From the NCBI GenBank assembly GCA_020356305.1, contig CP070636.1:1365247-1427924 (forward strand): 62,678 nt of DNA. Direction: 5' to 3'. This document shows positions 52,747 to 59,999 of the stretch, piece by piece; the first letter of the stretch is position 1, and every line of letters begins with the position of its first letter. The stretch comes from Candidatus Bathyarchaeota archaeon (GTDB taxonomy: Archaea > Thermoproteota > Bathyarchaeia > Bathyarchaeales > Bathyarchaeaceae). The notes beneath the pieces were generated by a model, which made no database searches, was not told the origin of the DNA, and worked only from the letters and a program-made list of their open reading frames with translations. Both the position numbers and the translations under genes were made by a program.

Positions 52747-53958
52747 CTACTTGGCTTTCATGAATGAGGACATGAACAGTTCTCCCGTTTCCAAAAACCC
52801 AAAACCACCTTTCTTGGCAGATACCTCATCAAAACACTTCACATCGTCTGGTTCGATGAGAGGAGAACATATTGCAAATGGAACCGGATCCTCCGTGTGC
52901 GTTCCAACCTTTATTGGAGTGGCATGATCCGGCAAAATGGCAATTGTACACTCTTGATCTAAACCTTTCAACAATCTTCCAAGTAATCTTCGGTCCAAGT
53001 CCTCAATTGTCCTAATTTTCTGTTCGTGGTCTCTGCTGTGACCAGCCTCATCTGGAGCCTCCACGTGAATCAAAACCATGTCATGTTTTTCTAAAGCCGC
53101 AAGAGCGTAATCGGCTTTTCCCTCATAATTCGTATCGTAAAACCCGGTGGCGCCAGGAACGTCGACCACTTCCAATCCAGCACAAGTTCCCACGCCCTTG
53201 ACTACATCAACGGCGGATATTACTGCACCACTGATGCCATATCTTTCCTGTAACGTTGGCATGTGTGGTTTCTTACCTTGACCCCAAGGCCAGATCATGT
53301 TGCCAGGTCTTTTGCCAAGGGCAACTCTGCTGAGGTTCACTCGATGATTCTCCAATATCTTTTTTGAATCCAAAATTATCTTGTTCAAAGCAGTAGCGGT
53401 GAACTCAGCCGCCTGTGTCTTAGCCCTTGGTAGAATTCCAGATGTTTTGGTGCCTATGGCGTTATGGGGTGGTGTGCACACGACATCAGCTGAGTATTGT
53501 CCGTCTCTCAGGATCAGCAAATTTCTATACCTAACGCCAGCGTGAAAATCGATTTCGTTTGGTTTTCCAAAGTTTTCTTCTACACATCGTATTAGTTCTC
53601 GGGCTTCATCGCTTGTTATGTACCCCGCAGCATAATCCACCAAAACGTCGTTTTCCACTGTAATCAGGTTCACCCTAAACGCAATGTCGTCATTGCCAAG
53701 GTGAATTCCCTTAGAGATGGCTTCGAGAGGCCCTCTACCTGTGTACCATTTTGCAGGATCATATCCTAAGATAGAAAGGTTTGCAATGACAGAACCTGGC
53801 TCCATTCCCTTTGGGATTGTTCTCAAGATGCCATTACGCCCCTTAAAGGCAAGTTCGTCCATGTTCGGTTTGTTGGCGACCTGGAGGGGAGTTTTTCCGT
53901 TCAGGGCTTCAACCGAGTAGTCGGCCATCCCATCACCAATTATGAGCAGATACTTCAT
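52747..53958 (-). CDS. apgM: 2,3-Bisphosphoglycerate-independent phosphoglycerate mutase, archaeal type
   Basis: This glycolytic/gluconeogenic enzyme interconverts 3- and 2-phosphoglycerate. At 403 aa it begins MKYLLIIGDGMADYS, with the phosphorylatable Ser/Thr in VIANLSILGYDP and metal ligands in HVEAPDEAGHSRDHEQK and LPDHATPIKVGTHTEDPVP. The ATG at 53958 follows GGTGA by five bases; a longer frame to 54024 would overlap the upstream SHMT-like fragment. The convergent pheA ends 76 bases away. Confidence 0.93.
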   Translation of the reverse strand: MKYLLIIGDGMADYSVEALNGKTPLQVANKPNMDELAFKGRNGILRTIPKGMEPGSVIANLSILGYDPAKWYTGRGPLEAISKGIHLGNDDIAFRVNLITVENDVLVDYAAGYITSDEARELIRCVEENFGKPNEIDFHAGVRYRNLLILRDGQYSADVVCTPPHNAIGTKTSGILPRAKTQAAEFTATALNKIILDSKKILENHRVNLSRVALGKRPGNMIWPWGQGKKPHMPTLQERYGISGAVISAVDVVKGVGTCAGLEVVDVPGATGFYDTNYEGKADYALAALEKHDMVLIHVEAPDEAGHSRDHEQKIRTIEDLDRRLLGRLLKGLDQECTIAILPDHATPIKVGTHTEDPVPFAICSPLIEPDDVKCFDEVSAKKGGFGFLETGELFMSSFMKAK

Positions 53959-53963
53959 CTGAG

Positions 53964-54302
53964 TCACCAGAAAATCCTTTTTAGATATCTGTTCAGAAGC
54001 AAAAATGCGCGCGCGCAGCTGCAATCGAATAAGTCTTTCATAAGATCGACTGAGCAGTTCTCAATTTTTGCTATGTATTTCTGTCCTTGATAATAGCGCA
54101 GCTTAACGTGCCCTTCTAGGTCGTTCTCTCCCTCGGCGCACCTGCACTCCAGGTCCTGAGACAACCTGATCATCTCTCTGACCACAGGGGACTTCAAACC
54201 CTCGTTTGCTATCAAGTTTATACATTCGACGTCTCTGTATTTTTCATGCACTCTGCCCGCCTCAACCAGTTCCAGAACCGTATTGAAAAAGTCTTGTTTC
54301 AT
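53964..54302 (-). pseudogene. Truncated serine hydroxymethyltransferase-like fragment
   Basis: A 112-aa ORF whose N-terminal 90 residues match the start of SHMT: an ELVEAGRVHEKYRDVECINLIA-type opening, SPVVREM, CAEG and LRYYQGQKYIAKIE. It stops after LFDCS; the remaining tail (ARAFLLLNRYLKRIFW) is unrelated, and the PLP-binding domain (about 300 residues) is missing. It is therefore a remnant or a captured domain. The break coincides with an alternating GC tract (54005-54017). It ends five bases before apgM, which may be read from its promoter. Confidence 0.65.
54005..54017. repeat. Alternating purine-pyrimidine tract at the SHMT-fragment break
   Basis: ATGCGCGCGCGCA, 13 bp, lies where SHMT similarity ends, upstream of apgM. 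Confidence 0.4.
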
Positions 54303-54394
54303 CGGTCTATCCCGACCTTGCAGTTGGTGATTTAGAATCTGAGGATCGTTTTATCTTTTCTCTCTCTTCCTCACAGTTTCGTCTCATGTGGGTT

Positions 54395-55726
54395 CTAGGG
54401 AGAATGCCAATTTCTTATCATGTTTTTCGGTGCTTTGGATTTTTCTCTTCCGTATCGAAGATGTGGCTTTGTTAGGTGTCTCTGCGATCTAGGAGACGTT
54501 ATGTAAAGCTTTCTTTCCAAACAACGCTTGCTCTCAGCGGCGACCTTCTTCAGCGTTGAAGAGCGAAAGCCGCACTTTTTGCATCGGAATCCTTTTTCTC
54601 TACCCATTGACTCCATCCGTTTGTTGCATTGAGAGCACATGGGGTTGCGATAATCAATTTTTGGGACCAACTTTAGGATTCGCATTTTTTCAAGGTTTAT
54701 AGTAGCTGGATGCTGTGGAGAAGCTGAACAGACACCTCCGTGAACTTCAATTTGGTCTTTTGGAATCAGTTTCTTAGCAGCCTTTCGAAGGGCTCCTGTT
54801 GGTTCGTAGGCTGCACAGTCCATTTGTCCGGTTTTGTCTTTGATAGAGAAGATGACGTGTCTTCCCGGAATCATCCGAGGCTTTCTGTCCACGACCCCCT
54901 GTGCGATCACGGGATTAAAGGGTTTTATCTCGCTGATGAAGCTGATCTTTCGCAGATGGGCATCGGTTCCATGGTTTGTGCGAAAGATAACCCATCGTTC
55001 AATTGGTTCTCGAGAACGAACTATCTCGTGAGCTTGTTTCACAACCTGGGGTTCTTCACCTCGGATGCCATATAGAACGGGGTCTGGTCCTCTAGGAGCA
55101 ATAAGGATTCGTCGTTTCTCTGGATCAATGTTGTTAAAGGTTAGGGGTGCCGTCTTCTCGTTCATCTCTATGACAGAGGAGACTTGAATTCTTCTAGGTG
55201 TTCCACGGTTTTGGGGTGCTCTATAGGCTATTGCCTCGTAAGTGTGATCACCCTCCAAGGTTTCACCTATTGCAGCTAGTCCCCCAATAATACCTCGACC
55301 CTTTTTAAAGCCAGTCGCTTCTCCCTTGAACTTTCTAATGAGCTTAAGTGCTTCCTCCATCTTTACGACTCCTTGTATGGTTCGTTTGGCGAAGATTTTT
55401 AGTCCGCTAGGTATCTTATCACGAAAGAAGAAGACGACGCCAGGATCAGTGTTGGCATAGTCTAAGTCGGAATTCTTCTCGACCGTTTCAAGCACTATCT
55501 CCATGATTCTTTCTATCAGACCTTCATCACATCGGATTCTCAGACAGAGAGCGCCGTTGCCACGTGTTTTCCAAGGAACGTTGGGGTTGAGGCGAATGAG
55601 GTTTGGGTAGTCTACAAAGGAAACGCCTATCTTACACAGTTTTTCGATAAGAACGGCAGCTATGTACGTAGTGCATCCCATTCGTGGAGAGTCAGTGTCA
55701 TCGAACCCCACGTGTATCATAGTCAT
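54395..55726 (-). CDS. tiaS: tRNA(Ile2) 2-agmatinylcytidine synthetase
   Basis: This enzyme attaches agmatine to C34 of tRNA-Ile(CAU), letting it read AUA. At 443 aa the N-terminus IHVGFDDTDSPRMGCTTY is the conserved TiaS kinase-like start. ATGFKKGRGIIGGLAAIG and TFNNIDPEKRRILIAPRGPDP follow, with an OB fold at about 275-345 (RHVIFSIKDKTGQMDCAAYEPTG) and a zinc ribbon (MCSQCNKRM then FRCKKCGF, about 367-390). All expected domains are present. ATG 55726 or ATG 55720 is the start. It is diagnostic of archaea. Confidence 0.95.
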   Translation of the reverse strand: MTMIHVGFDDTDSPRMGCTTYIAAVLIEKLCKIGVSFVDYPNLIRLNPNVPWKTRGNGALCLRIRCDEGLIERIMEIVLETVEKNSDLDYANTDPGVVFFFRDKIPSGLKIFAKRTIQGVVKMEEALKLIRKFKGEATGFKKGRGIIGGLAAIGETLEGDHTYEAIAYRAPQNRGTPRRIQVSSVIEMNEKTAPLTFNNIDPEKRRILIAPRGPDPVLYGIRGEEPQVVKQAHEIVRSREPIERWVIFRTNHGTDAHLRKISFISEIKPFNPVIAQGVVDRKPRMIPGRHVIFSIKDKTGQMDCAAYEPTGALRKAAKKLIPKDQIEVHGGVCSASPQHPATINLEKMRILKLVPKIDYRNPMCSQCNKRMESMGREKGFRCKKCGFRSSTLKKVAAESKRCLERKLYITSPRSQRHLTKPHLRYGREKSKAPKNMIRNWHSP

Positions 55727-55914
55727 TGTGTCAACTCAACCACAACTGGAATAGATTAGGCAAAATATGAATTTTCATCCAGTGAGTTGGCCAAGTGAAA
55801 ACTTGTTTCAGCAATCCTATCGGTGCAAAGCAGAAATAGCTCACAAATGCCGTGACATTTGCTGAATGGTAATCTAGCGGAACCTTGGAAGCATACAGAA
55901 AAAGGGGTGATGGT

Positions 55915-56151
55915 TTATTTTCCCTCAACAACGATCATTGTTAGGGAGGATCTTACTTTGTCTAGTCGTCGAATGTGCCAGGTAACAATGTCCTTAAGTT
56001 TGTCCATGCTTTCGCCATGGACCTTCGCCACTATGTCGTAGACGCCGTAAACAATATAAGCTTCCTGCACTCCCTCAACGCCTTTGAGCGCATTGAGAAC
56101 ATCCTCTTCCGACCCGATTTCAGCATTGATCAACACGAAGGCTATAGGCAT
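55915..56151 (-). CDS. Stand-alone Lrp/AsnC RAM (ligand-sensing) domain protein
   Basis: A 78-aa protein that is only the RAM domain of Lrp-family regulators: FVLINAEIGSEEDVLNALKGV, AYIVYGVYDIVAKVHG, then SSLTMIVVEGK. It has no DNA-binding helix-turn-helix. Such proteins form octamers that bind amino acids and may form heteromers with full-length Lrp proteins (one is encoded at 25743-26243). It is transcribed toward tiaS with a 188-base spacer. The effector is unknown. Confidence 0.88.
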   Translation of the reverse strand: MPIAFVLINAEIGSEEDVLNALKGVEGVQEAYIVYGVYDIVAKVHGESMDKLKDIVTWHIRRLDKVRSSLTMIVVEGK

Positions 56152-56249
56152 ATATGTCCCCTCCTTGCTTTATGATTAGTTCGACACCCTAAATAATTTT
56201 CTATACTCGCTTTTTCGTTTCGAAGTTATCTCTTCGTCTTCTGTTTGCC

Positions 56250-56561
56250 CTAGATGTGCAATCCGTTAAATTCATCGACCTTTTCAGATGCGTACTCAAG
56301 AGAATAGAGAAGAAGGGGTTCCACTTCACTTGAAGGGATCTGCAAAACCAGCGCAGAGGTGAAGAGGGTTCGATTGCCTCCGATGCAGTAGGCTACTGCG
56401 CGCGCGACCCCAAGTTTAATAGCTCTCCGAGCCAGGGCTGTGGCGCCTTGTAGAACTCCGTGTTCTGCATCGATGGCCGTTGCTGCCAGCAGTCTAAACT
56501 TCTTAGACAAAACTCGTTCGGAAAAGGCCAAATCTTGTAGGTTTTCGAAGTATTCAATCAC
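56250..56561 (-). CDS. Small helical protein resembling carboxymuconolactone decarboxylase/AhpD fold
   Basis: A 103-aa helical protein. KKFRLLAATAIDAEHGVLQGATALARRAI followed by ARAVAYCIGGNRTLFTSALV resembles the AhpD/CMD core, but the redox CxxC is absent (EHGVLQG in its place) and one Cys remains later (YCIGG). If the assignment holds, it is a non-redox member of unknown function. Otherwise it is hypothetical. It is on the same strand as the RAM-domain gene, 98 bases upstream. Confidence 0.5.
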   Translation of the reverse strand: MIEYFENLQDLAFSERVLSKKFRLLAATAIDAEHGVLQGATALARRAIKLGVARAVAYCIGGNRTLFTSALVLQIPSSEVEPLLLYSLEYASEKVDEFNGLHI

Positions 56562-56653
56562 TTTTCAGTCAAATTCTCTTAAGATGCCCAAAGGGTTTAT
56601 AGACACGCTATCAACCGCGATGGTATTGGCAAGTCGTTCGGAAACTAAGCTTG

Positions 56654-56668
56654 GCATGCATGCATGCA
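56654..56668. repeat. Alternating purine-pyrimidine tract
   Basis: GCATGCATGCATGCA, 15 bp, a tetranucleotide-periodic palindrome. It ends five bases before the TATA box of the Cys-rich microprotein gene. Confidence 0.45.
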
Positions 56669-56673
56669 ATAAA

Positions 56674-56682
56674 TTTTAAATA
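56674..56682 (+). promoter_or_regulatory. TATA box for the Cys-rich microprotein
   Basis: TTTTAAATA, centred about 25 bases before GTG 56702, so transcription should begin at or next to the start codon (leaderless). Confidence 0.5.
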
Positions 56683-56701
56683 CTCTCCCAAACTACTACC
56701 C

Positions 56702-56806
56702 GTGTGGGCAGTGGAGCACAAAGACTGCACTCATTATACGGGTTGCAAAAGCTATTTTGGCAAATCACTCGACTGCAGCTATTGTCCGTTACACTGGATC
56801 GAATGA
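56702..56806 (+). CDS. Cys-rich microprotein, probably leaderless
   Basis: A 34-aa ORF from GTG 56702 to TGA 56804: MWAVEHKDCTHYTGCKSY, then LDCSYCPLHWIE. Four Cys (C9, C15, C25, C28) with His/Tyr around them look like a small zinc or iron-sulfur site. A TATA box at the ideal leaderless distance supports it, and the composition is unlike random spacer. A competing 97-aa frame (56704-56997) lacks a convincing start and composition. No family recognised. Confidence 0.55.
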   Translation: MWAVEHKDCTHYTGCKSYFGKSLDCSYCPLHWIE

Positions 56807-57010
56807 TGTGCGGGCGCTTCAAAATCTGTTGCGCGCGTTGCCAAGAGAGGGATTCCTTAGACGAAGATTTCTTTCCTCATAGGGATCATCTGTCAAACCG
56901 CGCGGGCGCGGATAGTAGAAATGCGCGAGAGAATCTACGAAATGTCAAACAAAATTGGTTCTCGCTGTATACACATTATTTTTTACGTATGAACTGAATT
57001 AATATGAACA
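56807..57010. other. Spacer with a strong GC hairpin
   Basis: CCGCGCGGGCGCGG (56898-56911) is a perfect 6-bp stem with a two-base centre. Around it lie a weaker GTAGA/TCTAC repeat and a 9-bp CGCG tract (56830-56838). No gene called. Confidence 0.4.
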
Positions 57011-57856
57011 GTGTTACCAGAATTTGAAGGTGCATATGCAGTGAACACTCGAGAGATTATGGAGCTGTCTTTGAAACTTGCAAGATTGGAGGAAATCCCC
57101 AAAGACAGTGCCATTTACGTAAGCGGTAGCGACATTAGCAGGATCTTATTCGGCATAGACGCTGGAGTTCCAGAGCTTTTACTTGCGAAACAATTGGGTT
57201 ATGACGCTGTGATTGCACATCACCCGCAAGGTGGAACAGCAGCTATAAACTTCCCTCAGGTTTTCAAAAGACACATCCAATACATGGTCGCGGCGGGAGT
57301 TCCGATTGAAGAAGCAGAGAGGACTGTTAGAAAGAAATTTGAAAAATTGGAGGTGGAAATGCATATGCAAAACTATGGTCATTCAGTTGAGGTTGCAAAG
57401 CTTTTGAAAATGCCTTATATGAACATCCACACGCCTCTGGACGAGGTTGGAAGAGCGATAATGAGTGTGCAAATTAACAGAAGAATCAGAAAAAATTCTA
57501 CAGTAGTAGATGTCGTTTTCGCTCTAAAAGAGCTCCCTGAATTCAAAAACGCAGCTACTGAAATCAAGATTCGGTTGGGAAAAGCTGATAATCCTGCTGG
57601 AAAAGTTGTAGTGTCGCATGGTGCTGGAACGAATGGAGGCTATGAAATTGCGAAAACATACTTCAAATATGGCATCGGGACAGTCGTGTATATTCACATA
57701 GGTCATGGAGATCTGGAAAAACTGAAAACTGAAAATGATGGAAACCTCATAGTTACTGGGCATATTGCAGGCGATTCCGTGGGCATAAATCCTTTGATAC
57801 ATAAACTTGAGGAAAGAAGTGTTTCCGTGACAAAAATTGGAATCGTTCCAAGCTAG
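57011..57856 (+). CDS. NIF3-like (DUF34) dinuclear metal protein
   Basis: A 281-aa protein of the NIF3 superfamily, which has a dinuclear metal centre and an unsettled function (annotated as GTP cyclohydrolase 1 type 2 homologue). DAVIAHHP (about residues 70-77) supplies metal His, and HIGHGDLE and VTGHIAGDSVGINPLI near the C-terminus supply others. The middle differs from bacterial NIF3 and includes a His-containing MHMQNYGHS segment. The start is GTG 57011; nearby ATGs are out of frame. It ends four bases before an alternating GC tract. Confidence 0.8.
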   Translation: MLPEFEGAYAVNTREIMELSLKLARLEEIPKDSAIYVSGSDISRILFGIDAGVPELLLAKQLGYDAVIAHHPQGGTAAINFPQVFKRHIQYMVAAGVPIEEAERTVRKKFEKLEVEMHMQNYGHSVEVAKLLKMPYMNIHTPLDEVGRAIMSVQINRRIRKNSTVVDVVFALKELPEFKNAATEIKIRLGKADNPAGKVVVSHGAGTNGGYEIAKTYFKYGIGTVVYIHIGHGDLEKLKTENDGNLIVTGHIAGDSVGINPLIHKLEERSVSVTKIGIVPS

Positions 57857-57859
57857 AGT

Positions 57860-57874
57860 TATGCGCGCGCGCAT
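57860..57874. repeat. Alternating purine-pyrimidine tract
   Basis: TATGCGCGCGCGCAT, 15 bp and nearly palindromic, four bases after the NIF3-like stop codon. A related TATGCGCGTATG follows at 57966-57977 before the HAD gene. Confidence 0.45.
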
Positions 57875-57990
57875 TAGTCGTCTTTATTCTCCTCATCGTG
57901 AATTTAATGCAAACAATAGAAATAATTATACTGTTGGAGTCTGTAGTGCCAAAGTCTCCTTTGGCTATGCGCGTATGAGTGTGAGGAAAA

Positions 57991-58641
57991 GTGGCTAGGG
58001 TAGCAGTGATATCTTTCGACCTGGATGGAACACTTGTTGACTATGGGTTCGTGAATTCCGTTTGGTTTGAGGGAATACCTCGATTGTACTCTCTTGAGAA
58101 AAAAGTTTCGTTTGATGATGCATTGAGCGCCGTGAAGAGAGAATATGACAAGGTAGGCAAAGAGAGACCTGAATGGTATGATGTTCATTACTGGTTAAGG
58201 AAGTTCAATCTTAACGTTGCGCCGCGAGAACTTTTGAGGAGTTTCCAAGACAGAATAGAAATCTATCCGGAAGTGCCAAGGGTCTTGGACGAACTGAACA
58301 AAAGAGGTTTCAGACTAGTTATCGTCACAAATGCCCGCACCGAGTTTGTGGAATTGGAACTTGGAAAGTCCAAGATGAAGAACTGTTTCGAACGCGTTTT
58401 TTCTTCGACTTCTGATTTCGGGCTGGTTAAGAAAACGGTCACCCTTTACCAGAAAATATGTGATATCCTCAAAGTCGCTCCACAGGAGATGATTCACATT
58501 GGTGACGACCAGAATTTTGACTTCGAAGTGCCTAGAAGACTGGGCATACTGGCTTTCTATCTTGATAGAAGTGGCAAACATGAAGGAGAGCTCACAATGC
58601 ATAGTTTGGAGGAGTTCAGCGAAAAATTGCGATGGCTTTAG
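57991..58641 (+). CDS. HAD-superfamily hydrolase
   Basis: A 216-aa phosphatase of the haloacid dehalogenase superfamily. Motif I FDLDGTLVDY (nucleophile Asp), motif II IVTNA, motif III Lys in GLVKKTVTLYQKI and motif IV HIGDDQNFDF (acidic pair). A helical cap domain lies at about residues 20-90. It is typical of phosphoglycolate-phosphatase-like enzymes; the substrate is unknown. The start is GTG 57991, behind GTGAGG. A terminator-like hairpin follows the stop. Confidence 0.85.
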   Translation: MARVAVISFDLDGTLVDYGFVNSVWFEGIPRLYSLEKKVSFDDALSAVKREYDKVGKERPEWYDVHYWLRKFNLNVAPRELLRSFQDRIEIYPEVPRVLDELNKRGFRLVIVTNARTEFVELELGKSKMKNCFERVFSSTSDFGLVKKTVTLYQKICDILKVAPQEMIHIGDDQNFDFEVPRRLGILAFYLDRSGKHEGELTMHSLEEFSEKLRWL

Positions 58642-58642
58642 G

Positions 58643-58689
58643 AGTAGACCAGCCGCGGCTACTACTGAGAAAAGCTTGGTTTATTTTTT
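58643..58689 (+). terminator. Hairpin plus T-rich tract after the HAD gene
   Basis: AGTAG, three bases, AGCCGCGGCT (a 10-bp palindrome), one base, CTACT; then TTTATTTTTT at 58679-58688. It starts one base after the stop codon. Archaeal termination mainly needs the T-run; the hairpin may stabilise the 3' end. Confidence 0.5.
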
Positions 58690-58831
58690 CCGGACATGTT
58701 CTGGAAACATTCGTAAATAACCACATGGAAACTCAACTCTTTGTGCAAAAACTTAGTGCGAAAATTTATTTATAATTCACAAATAACATAAGCGTTCAAC
58801 TAGTAACAGATACAAGTGAGGGGCATATGCC

Positions 58832-59920
58832 ATGTCGGCTTACTTAAAAAAAGGAATAGGAGTGTGGATACTGGGTTTCATAACTTTCCTGGCAGCTTTA
58901 AACGCGGTGAACGCTGCAATATTGTGGGCAGATGGGGTAGTCGATTTTTCACCCTACCTCATAAGCGACGTAATTGACAGAATTGAGGTTGAAACCTACT
59001 TCTGGCTATCAGCAACTCTGACATTCATCTTTCTCGGTTTCACTGCTGTCGCCGCAACTCGCAAGCCACCGTTGGACCCAGCCCTTGTTAAAATGTTTGT
59101 CAAACTAGACGAAAACTTGACTGCCAATCGAAAAACGTTGAAAGAAGGCTTAGAAGACAACAAAGGAGCATTGGAAAATACGCGAATGGATCTGCTCGAT
59201 GGACTGGATGTCAACAGAAAAGCTAATGAAAAACTACTCAGCAACATCGGGAAAGAAGTAATGAGCGGCCTAGAAGAGCACGGTAAAATAATTCGTAAAA
59301 TAATTCAAAGTATTCGTGAAGAGTTGCTTTCTGCGATTGAAACAAGCTTCAGTAGTTCGAAGAAGGAAACTTTGGCTGCACTAGAAAAACAGAGAGGAGC
59401 GATCCAGAAGGTGCAACGACTTCACAAGCGAAGCGTCGAAACGATGGAAAAGCAGATGGCGGAACTGGCCGAAGTCAGGACTAGACTGGAGACGATGGAG
59501 AAGACGTTCATACCGTCTCAACCAACGTTGACAAGCCTAAGCAAGCCAGAAGATGTAAAGGGAATTGGTCCGCGTTTGGCAGAAGAGCTTCTGGCCATGG
59601 GAATAACAAGCGTGGGTGACCTAATAACCGCAGATCCAGCGGCCATCGACGAAAAAACTCGAGTGTCGCTAGAGATGGCTAAACAATTGCAGGCCACGGC
59701 TCAGCTGATGATGATTCCGGGAGTGGACGAAAAAGATGCGGAGCTGCTGAAGGAAGCAGACGTTTTCAGCATAAAGGAGCTATCTGAACAAGATCCAATT
59801 CAGCTCAGCGCAAGGATAGGAGAAATCGCAAAGATTCATGTGGAGCAAGGAAAGATTACTGAGAGCGAAAAACCCACTATCGAAGAGATCTTGTCTTGGG
59901 TAAAACATGCCAAGTACTAG
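58832..59920 (+). CDS. Membrane-anchored coiled-coil protein with C-terminal helix-hairpin-helix domain
   Basis: A 362-aa protein with two N-terminal membrane helices (about 9-31 and 53-78), then a long charged coiled coil (about 85-230). The C-terminal module resembles DUF4332 helix-hairpin-helix repeats: VKGIGPRLAEELLAMGI (about 247-263) and MIPGVDEKDAELLKEAD. HhH repeats usually contact DNA backbone, so this could tether nucleic acid, or a partner, to the membrane. TATA-like TTATTTATA near 58765-58773; GAGGGG precedes the ATG. The role is unknown. Confidence 0.75.
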   Translation: MSAYLKKGIGVWILGFITFLAALNAVNAAILWADGVVDFSPYLISDVIDRIEVETYFWLSATLTFIFLGFTAVAATRKPPLDPALVKMFVKLDENLTANRKTLKEGLEDNKGALENTRMDLLDGLDVNRKANEKLLSNIGKEVMSGLEEHGKIIRKIIQSIREELLSAIETSFSSSKKETLAALEKQRGAIQKVQRLHKRSVETMEKQMAELAEVRTRLETMEKTFIPSQPTLTSLSKPEDVKGIGPRLAEELLAMGITSVGDLITADPAAIDEKTRVSLEMAKQLQATAQLMMIPGVDEKDAELLKEADVFSIKELSEQDPIQLSARIGEIAKIHVEQGKITESEKPTIEEILSWVKHAKY

Positions 59921-59999
59921 CATGCATTAACTCGTTTCCACCCTTAAATATTCAATTCAGCTGTCTATACTAGAGAGGACTAGGCGGAACTGAGATATT

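Noticed and set aside
56704..56997. 97-aa frame across the spacer before the NIF3-like gene
   Set aside because: It is out of frame with the more convincing Cys-rich microprotein and includes the GC hairpin; composition is not protein-like.
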